Assembly (NCBI GenBank): GCA_036264235.1
Contig: DATARH010000283.1
Coordinates: forward strand, 1-14,348
Direction: 5' to 3'
DNA: 14,348 bases
DNA from: DATARH01 sp036264235
GTDB taxonomy: Bacteria; Pseudomonadota; Alphaproteobacteria; ATCC43930; CGMCC-115725
Shown here: positions 10,143 through 14,348 of the stretch, piece after piece
Position numbering within the stretch: the first letter of the stretch is position 1
Layout: the number at the start of each line of letters is the position of its first letter
The notes under the pieces: model-generated
The model's input: the letters and a program-made list of their open reading frames with translations, nothing else
The model's database searches: none
Told to the model about the DNA's origin: nothing
Program-made: the position numbers and the translations under genes

Positions 10143-10275
10143 ATACGCAATAGCCGGAGACGCGGATAGGAACCCCTATCTATCGCGCGTTGCGACAGCC
10201 GGAGAACGCGGCCGCGATGACGCCGTTGGTTGAGCGGTACGGGTTCCCGTGTCGCAATCAGTGGAGGATTCCCCG
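10143..10275 (+). promoter_or_regulatory. Structured upstream region of the basic exported protein gene
   Basis: This 133-base gap holds several dyads. GATAGG (10165-10170) and CCTATC (10175-10180) flank AACC. ACGGG (10239-10243) and CCCGT (10246-10250) flank TT. TTGCGAC (10190-10196) is repeated inverted as GTCGCAA (10251-10257), 54 bases apart. GGAAC at 10169-10173 is followed by CGTT at 10188-10191, but the spacer is 14 bases, shorter than the 16-17 of EcfG promoters, so that reading is doubtful. GGAGG at 10263-10267 is the ribosome-binding site for the ATG at 10276. No clear sigma-70 promoter was found. Confidence 0.35.
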
Positions 10276-10782
10276 ATGACAAAAACGATGACAGCCGCGG
10301 CCGCCCTCCTGTTGGGAGTCGCCCTGGCTGCCAGCGCTCAGGCGAACAGCACGATGCGCCAGAGCACCGCCCCGACGAACGATATGCAGCAGAGCGCGCA
10401 GACCGGCACGACGGCGGCGCCGCAGGTCACCAAGAAGCAGGCCCGGACCGCTTCGAAGAAGATGGTTGCGCGGCGGCACCTCGCCAAATCCGGTGGCAAG
10501 CTGATCGCGGCCAAGTCGACGAAGGGCAGCAAGCTAAAGATGGCCAGCCTGAAGCGGCACGCCAAGCTGAGCCAGATGGCGCGGCTGCATCACCGCTCGC
10601 TGCGCGGCCAGCAGCAGTCGACCGAGATCGGCTCGTCGACGATGCCGACCGACAACTCGACGCTGAACACGCTGCCGCCGACCACCAACCAGCCGATCGC
10701 GGGTTCGGGGTCGAGCACCATGCCGCAGACTCCGAGCACGACCCTTCCGAACCAGCCGCAAACCCAGGCTCCGATCCGCTAG
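10276..10782 (+). CDS. Small exported basic, Thr/Gln-rich protein of unknown function
   Basis: 168 residues; I do not recognise the family. A clean signal peptide (MTKTMTAAAALLLGVALAASAQA, cut near residue 23) is followed by three zones: a Thr/Gln/Ser-rich start (24-50), a strongly basic middle (about 52-110) with Lys/Arg/His runs such as TKKQARTASKKMVARRH and KLKMASLKRHAKL, and an uncharged Ser/Thr/Pro/Gln-rich end (111-168). GSSTMP occurs twice in the end zone, at 119-124 and 145-150. No cysteine, membrane segment or enzyme motif is seen. The mature protein would be a positively charged, probably unfolded periplasmic or surface protein, perhaps binding acidic polymers. GGAGG at 10263-10267 supports the ATG; the frame also runs up to 10249. 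It stops 13 bases from the convergent gene to its right. Confidence 0.75.
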   Translation: MTKTMTAAAALLLGVALAASAQANSTMRQSTAPTNDMQQSAQTGTTAAPQVTKKQARTASKKMVARRHLAKSGGKLIAAKSTKGSKLKMASLKRHAKLSQMARLHHRSLRGQQQSTEIGSSTMPTDNSTLNTLPPTTNQPIAGSGSSTMPQTPSTTLPNQPQTQAPIR

Positions 10783-10836
10783 CGCTTCCAGCGGTTCAAG
10801 CGCCTGCCGTAACACCGAGGGTGTTTAGGCAGGCGC
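10782..10836. repeat. Overlapping hairpins between two convergent genes
   Basis: GCGCCTGCC (10800-10808) pairs perfectly with GGCAGGCGC (10828-10836), and within it AACACC (10811-10816) pairs with GGTGTT (10820-10825) around GAG, leaving a 2-base internal mismatch. A second stem, GCGCTT (10782-10787) with AAGCGC (10798-10803), shares bases 10800-10803, so the two exclude each other. The larger hairpin lies inside the last twelve or so codons of the leftward gene. Neither side has a T-run, so a two-way terminator is possible but not proven. Confidence 0.4.
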
Positions 10837-13171
10837 GTGCCGCCGCGTCGATGATCGCGTCGCGGTCGATGCGGTACACCCGGTACAGGTCGGGGATATC
10901 GCCCGACTGGCCGAAATGATCGACACCGAGCGGCACGATCGCGTTCCGCGCGACGCTGCCCAGCCAGGACAGCGTCGCCGGATGCGAATCCGAAACGCTG
11001 ACAAGAGCGGCGCCGCGCCGTAGTCGCCGCAACAACCTCTCAGCCACACTGGTCCTCCCTGCCGCAGTGGCGTCGCGCCAATCCCGATGCAGGCGTCCGG
11101 GAGAGGTGACCGCGAGCAGCCCGATTTCCGGCAAATCCTCGCGGAGAGCATCGAAGGCCGCGAGTGCTTCCGGCGCGACCGCACCGCAATAGACAATCGC
11201 CAGTTCCGCGCCGGGACCGGGCTCGCGCAGCCAGTAGGCGCCGGCGACGATCGCTTTGGCGAGCTCTTCGTCGATCGCCCGCTCCGGCTGCTCGACCGGC
11301 CGGGTGGATAGCCGGAAATACACAGACTTGCCGTCCTCGCGCTGGATCTCGGCGAGGGCCCAGCGCATCAAGACCGTCAACTCATCGGCAAAAGCCGGCT
11401 CGAAACTTGTCAGTCCCGGCTGTGACAGCCCGATCAGCGGCTCGATCAGCGATTGGTGCGCACCGCCTTCGGGCGCCAGCGTGATCCCGGACGGCGTCGC
11501 CACTAGGATGAAGCGGGCGTCCTGGTAGAGCGCGTAGTTGAACGCGTCGAGACCACGTTTGATGAACGGGTCGTACAGCGTGCCGATCGGCAACAGCCGG
11601 GTTCCGAACAACGGGCCGGCGAGACCGAGCGCGGCCAATGTCAGGAACAGGTTATGCTCGGCGATGCCGAGTTCGATGTGCTGACCCTGCGGTGACATCG
11701 CCCAGCGCTGCGCCGAGACAACCTTCTCCTCACGGAAGGTGTCGCTGCGTTCGGTCCGGTCGAAGATGCCGCGCCGGTTGACCCAGGCGCCGAGATTGGT
11801 CGAGACCGTGACGTCGGGCGAGGTTGTGACGATTCGGGCGGCCAGTTCGCCGTCGCCGCTGGCCAAACCACCGAGGATGCGGCCGAACGCCTCCTGTGTG
11901 GAAAGCCGTTTCCCGCGCGGTACCGGAAAATCGGCCGGTACCTCGATCTGCGGCGGCCGGTGCCCTCGCGTCCCGCTGCGTGCCAGCGGCACACTTTCGA
12001 GAAATGCGGTGAGTTCTTCCGGTTGCAGATCGAGTCCCGCAAAGGGTTCCCATTCTGCGTCTGCCGCCACCCCCATCTGGCGCTGGAACAGCGCCATCTG
12101 CTCTGGGTTCATCAGCCCGGCGTGATTGTCCTTATGGCCGGCAAAGGGCAGCCCATAGCCCTTGATCGTATAGGCGATGAAGCAGGTCGGCCTGTCGTCG
12201 TCGATCGAATGGAAGGCGTCGAGCACCGCACCCATGTCATGCCCGGCGAGATTGGTCATCAGCCGGTGCAATTCGTCGTCGTCATGCTCGTCGAGGATCG
12301 CGCGGATCCCCGGATAGCGGTTGAGGTCGCGCTTCAGATGCTCGCGCCAGCCCTCGCCGCCCTTGTAGACCAGCGCCGAATAGAGTGAGTTTGGGCAGGC
12401 GTCGATCCACTCGCGCAATTGCTCGCCGTCGGGCCGGGCGAAGGCAGCGTCCAGCAGATGTCCGTATTTCAGCGTGACGACGCGCCAGCCGACCATCTCG
12501 AAGAGCGCGTCGATGCGGCCGAACAGCCGGTCGGACACGACGGCATCGAGGCTCTGCCGGTTGTAATCGATGATCCACCACAGGTTCCGGACGTCGTGCT
12601 TCCAGCCTTCGAGAAGCGCCTCGAAGATGTTCCCCTCGTCGAGTTCGGCGTCGCCGGCCAGCGCGATCATTCGCCCCGGCGCCTCGTTCGTCGGCACCAG
12701 CTTTTTCAGCCGCAGGTAGTCCTGCACCAGCGCCGCTAACAGCGTGACCCCAACCCCGAGCCCGACCGAACCTGTCGAGAAATCGACGATGTCGCCGTCC
12801 TTGGTGCGCGACGGATAGGACTGGGCGCCGCCGAGGGCGCGGAAGCGCTCGAGTTTGTCGCGGCTCTGGTGGCCCAACAGGTATTGCAGGGCATGAAATA
12901 CCGGCGCCGCATGCGGCTTGACCGCGACCCGGTCCTGCGGCCGCATCACATCCAGATACAGCGCGGTCATCAGCGTCGCGACCGACGAGCTCGACGCCTG
13001 GTGGCCGCCGACTTTGAGCCCGTCGCGGCTTGGCCGCAGGTGATTGGCGTTGTGGATCATCCATGTCGAGAGCCACAGCGCCTTCTTTTCGAGCGCCTTC
13101 AGATAGGTGAGCTTGTCCTGGGGCGCCGGTTTTCGCGCCCGGGCCAAACCGCCCTCGACCGCACGCAGCAT
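10796..13171 (-). CDS. Transketolase-like thiamine-diphosphate enzyme, AceE-like
   Basis: 791 residues. Best resemblance is to homodimeric pyruvate dehydrogenase E1 (AceE, ~887 residues), which decarboxylates a 2-oxo acid. The cofactor motif is GDAELDEGN starting at residue 173 and ending at N204; the spacing equals that of AceE as I recall it, though GDG has become GDA. Other AceE-like spots: GGHQASSSS (55-63), KPHAAP (85-90), YTIKGYG (334-340), NH at 349-350, the activating glutamate in GIAEHN (E505), GGAHQS (569-574) and SFEPAFADE (589-597). The four histidines that matter in AceE seem kept (H57, H87, H350, H572). It is neither a phosphoketolase nor DXS by these motifs. The start ATG at 13171 has GGGAGGGGA upstream (13174-13182). 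No E2 lipoyl or E3 gene is nearby, so true substrate and partner are open. Confidence 0.85.
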   Translation of the reverse strand: MLRAVEGGLARARKPAPQDKLTYLKALEKKALWLSTWMIHNANHLRPSRDGLKVGGHQASSSSVATLMTALYLDVMRPQDRVAVKPHAAPVFHALQYLLGHQSRDKLERFRALGGAQSYPSRTKDGDIVDFSTGSVGLGVGVTLLAALVQDYLRLKKLVPTNEAPGRMIALAGDAELDEGNIFEALLEGWKHDVRNLWWIIDYNRQSLDAVVSDRLFGRIDALFEMVGWRVVTLKYGHLLDAAFARPDGEQLREWIDACPNSLYSALVYKGGEGWREHLKRDLNRYPGIRAILDEHDDDELHRLMTNLAGHDMGAVLDAFHSIDDDRPTCFIAYTIKGYGLPFAGHKDNHAGLMNPEQMALFQRQMGVAADAEWEPFAGLDLQPEELTAFLESVPLARSGTRGHRPPQIEVPADFPVPRGKRLSTQEAFGRILGGLASGDGELAARIVTTSPDVTVSTNLGAWVNRRGIFDRTERSDTFREEKVVSAQRWAMSPQGQHIELGIAEHNLFLTLAALGLAGPLFGTRLLPIGTLYDPFIKRGLDAFNYALYQDARFILVATPSGITLAPEGGAHQSLIEPLIGLSQPGLTSFEPAFADELTVLMRWALAEIQREDGKSVYFRLSTRPVEQPERAIDEELAKAIVAGAYWLREPGPGAELAIVYCGAVAPEALAAFDALREDLPEIGLLAVTSPGRLHRDWRDATAAGRTSVAERLLRRLRRGAALVSVSDSHPATLSWLGSVARNAIVPLGVDHFGQSGDIPDLYRVYRIDRDAIIDAAARACLNTLGVTAGA

Positions 13172-13246
13172 CGTCCCCTCCCGACGCGACCCACAGGATA
13201 TGGGGCCCCCGGATGCTGCGGGCCATTCAGACCTTCGGGCGATAGT

Positions 13247-13274
13247 TTGACAAGCCCGCGCCGATGCTTAAATA
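13247..13274 (+). promoter_or_regulatory. Candidate promoter of the iron-sulfur carrier gene
   Basis: TTGACA at 13247-13252 is a perfect -35 hexamer. The best -10 candidates are TTAAAT (13268-13273, 15-base spacer) or TAAATA (13269-13274, 16-base spacer), both only fair. If real, transcription begins near 13281, after the upstream ATG at 13264, which supports ATG 13321 as the start. On the other strand the same bases read TTGTCA, so the divergent gene may use an overlapping promoter. Confidence 0.4.
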
Positions 13275-13320
13275 CAACCGAGAGGCACCGGCAATCGTTG
13301 CTGTGGGGACGAAAGCGAAC

Positions 13321-13683
13321 ATGGCCGAGAATCTAGCCGAAATCAGCGATCGCCAAATTCTGGTGAGCGAGAGCGCCGCCCGCCGCATCGCCGTTCTGAA
13401 AAAACAGGAACAGGCCGAAGGCGCCTGGCTGCGGATCGCCGTTTCGGGCGGCGGCTGCTCCGGGTTTCAATATGGCCTGAGCTTCGACGATCAGCGCAAC
13501 CCGGACGATTTCCTGTTCGAGCGCGATGGCGTCGGCGTGATTGTCGACGACACCTCGCTCGATCTTCTCAACGGCGCCGAGATCGACTTCGTCGAGGACC
13601 TGATGGGCGCTTCGTTTCAGATCAAGAACCCCAATGCCGCTTCGTCCTGCGGCTGCGGCAACTCCTTTTCGATCGCCGTCTGA
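13321..13683 (+). CDS. erpA: Iron-sulfur cluster carrier/insertion protein, ErpA/IscA (HesB) family
   Basis: 120 residues, the normal length of A-type iron-sulfur carriers, which take a cluster from the scaffold and hand it to apoproteins in the cytoplasm. The three invariant cysteines are present: Cys46 in GGGCSGFQYG (43-52) and Cys110 and Cys112 in the C-terminal SSCGCGNSF (108-116 or so). VDDTSLDLLNGAEIDFVEDL (76-95) and FQIKNPNA (99-106) also fit the family. The start ATG at 13321 gives a normal MAENLAE opening; a longer frame from 13264 adds 19 residues without similarity and lies before the proposed transcription start. ErpA is favoured over SufA/IscA because the gene stands alone with no suf or isc genes in view, but the subtype cannot be settled by eye. 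It is convergent with the DUF2000 gene. Confidence 0.88.
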   Translation: MAENLAEISDRQILVSESAARRIAVLKKQEQAEGAWLRIAVSGGGCSGFQYGLSFDDQRNPDDFLFERDGVGVIVDDTSLDLLNGAEIDFVEDLMGASFQIKNPNAASSCGCGNSFSIAV

Positions 13684-13757
13684 CGCGCCCGCGCGCCGCC
13701 ACGGCTCGCGGTTTCCGTTATTGGCCCCACAGCGGCCGCTCGGCCTTCTCCCTCGGG

Positions 13758-14168
13758 TCAGGCCAGGAACTTCAGGCCGCCGGTGATCTTCTCGACGGTT
13801 TTGCGGTCGGCGTGAAGACCGAGCCCGACAAGGTCGAGCGCAGCGGTTGAGGTCGCGGCGACGCTTGCGCGGTTGTCGGCGTCGTTGGCGGTCTTAAACA
13901 GCGGTTCGGTATAGATCGCGAAGCGGATGCCGCGGGTGACGGCGCGGCCATGGGTCCGGGCGAGCTCGGCGCCCGTCGCGCTGTAGATTAAGATCGGCTC
14001 GCGGATCATCGGCGTATAGAGCCGGCCGTCGGCGTCGCGATAGGGCTCGCCGACGATCTCGGGAAAAGTGCCGGCGAGCCCACCCGAAAGGAACGCTGCG
14101 ACATTCGCGACCTGCCAGGGCAGCAAATCGGCCCGGATGACGAGCGCGGTCTTGGTACTGTAAATCAT
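13758..14168 (-). CDS. DUF2000 family protein
   Basis: 136 residues. The opening KTALVIRADLLPWQVANVAAFLSGGLAG (residues 6-33) matches the DUF2000 pattern I recall: a beta strand, then a DLxPWQxxNVxAFL helix. The rest alternates short strands and helices: PMIREPILIYSATGAEL (53-69), a Thr-rich region, RFAIYTEPLFKT (82-93) and a C-terminal LDLVGLGLHADRKTVEKITGGL (111-132). No signal peptide, cysteine or membrane segment is seen, so it is a soluble cytoplasmic protein. The biochemical role of the family is not established to my knowledge. It begins 14 bases after the stop of the glutathione-transferase gene, with AGGA upstream of the ATG, so the two are likely one operon read leftward. Confidence 0.75.
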   Translation of the reverse strand: MIYSTKTALVIRADLLPWQVANVAAFLSGGLAGTFPEIVGEPYRDADGRLYTPMIREPILIYSATGAELARTHGRAVTRGIRFAIYTEPLFKTANDADNRASVAATSTAALDLVGLGLHADRKTVEKITGGLKFLA

Positions 14169-14182
14169 GCTGCATCCTAATT

Positions 14183-14348
14183 TTATGCAGCGATCTTGAA
14201 ATCGCCGAGTTGGGCATCGAGCGCGCGCTTGAAGCCAGGCCGCGTCGTGCAGCGCTCGACGTAGGCAGCAAGGCGTCTGTCGCTGGTGACGATGTCGCTG
14301 TAGTTCAGGATTCGAAGCACGGTCGCCATCATCAGGTCGCCCGCGGTG
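14183..14348 (-). CDS. Glutathione S-transferase, C-terminal end (5' part outside window)
   Basis: The leftward frame is open from the window edge to TAA (complement of TTA at 14183-14185), giving 54 residues. They match the C-terminal helical domain of glutathione S-transferases: TAGDLMMATVLRIL (a family N-capping and helix-6 region, T/S-x-x-D), then RRLAAYVERCTTRPGFKRAL, the usual 'Yxxr...RPaf..al' end. These enzymes conjugate glutathione to electrophiles or reduce thiols in the cytoplasm. The N-terminal thioredoxin-like half with the catalytic residue lies beyond the window, so substrate class cannot be judged. DUF2000 follows 14 bases downstream. Confidence 0.85.
   Translation of the reverse strand, partial: TAGDLMMATVLRILNYSDIVTSDRRLAAYVERCTTRPGFKRALDAQLGDFKIAA

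Noticed and set aside
9257..10282. Open frame of 341 codons on the minus strand
   Set aside because: Runs through the peptidoglycan-binding gene and its terminator; Arg-rich shadow composition.
10796..13171. Phosphoketolase or DXS identity for the 791-residue enzyme
   Set aside because: Length fits phosphoketolase, but its N-terminal motifs are absent and the cofactor region and SFEPAFADE segment fit AceE; DXS is much shorter.
13264..13320. Upstream ATG for the iron-sulfur carrier
   Set aside because: Adds 19 unrelated residues and lies before the likely transcription start set by TTGACA at 13247.
13684..13757. Possible terminator between the convergent Fe-S carrier and DUF2000 genes
   Set aside because: Only a 4-bp stem (CCGC 13696-13699 with GCGG 13708-13711) followed by TTT; too weak to call.

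Overview
This is a GC-rich, densely coded stretch of ordinary bacterial chromosome, almost certainly from an alphaproteobacterium. The best taxonomic marker is a PopZ/DUF2497 gene next to valS and behind a tolC-type outer-membrane gene; PopZ is an alphaproteobacterial polar organiser, and I recall this gene order as common in that class. The order or genus cannot be fixed from what I see. I found no tRNA, rRNA, CRISPR array, insertion sequence or phage gene. No gene-free stretch exceeds about 215 bases.

Layout, left to right. The left part reads rightward: the 3' end of a TolC-family gene, popZ, valS, a full-length ABC exporter (membrane domain plus ATPase), then a glutamine-synthetase-like ligase directly followed (2-base gap) by an N-formylglutamate-amidohydrolase-family hydrolase. 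Next come three genes for exported proteins: a YncE-like beta-propeller, a small protein with one peptidoglycan-binding domain, and a small basic, Thr/Gln-rich protein I do not recognise. A strong intrinsic terminator separates the last two. A large leftward gene then encodes a 791-residue thiamine-diphosphate enzyme that most resembles homodimeric pyruvate dehydrogenase E1 (AceE). It is divergent from an ErpA/IscA-type iron-sulfur carrier gene. The right end holds a leftward pair, a glutathione S-transferase (cut by the window edge) followed by a DUF2000 protein.

How they fit together. TolC, PopZ and ValS are housekeeping genes. The ligase/hydrolase pair is the clearest functional unit: a gamma-glutamyl (or similar) ligase made together with an amidohydrolase that removes an acyl or amide group from a glutamate-type substrate. 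The three exported proteins point to the cell envelope, and the peptidoglycan-binding gene has an upstream element that fits the general-stress (EcfG-type) sigma-factor consensus. The AceE-like enzyme stands alone, without E2 or E3 genes nearby.

I do not see a clear, wholly new system here. The candidates most worth a second look are the orphan AceE-like enzyme, the ligase/hydrolase pair, and the regulatory structures around the two small exported proteins. Family names are from recognition of motifs by eye; no search or alignment was run.
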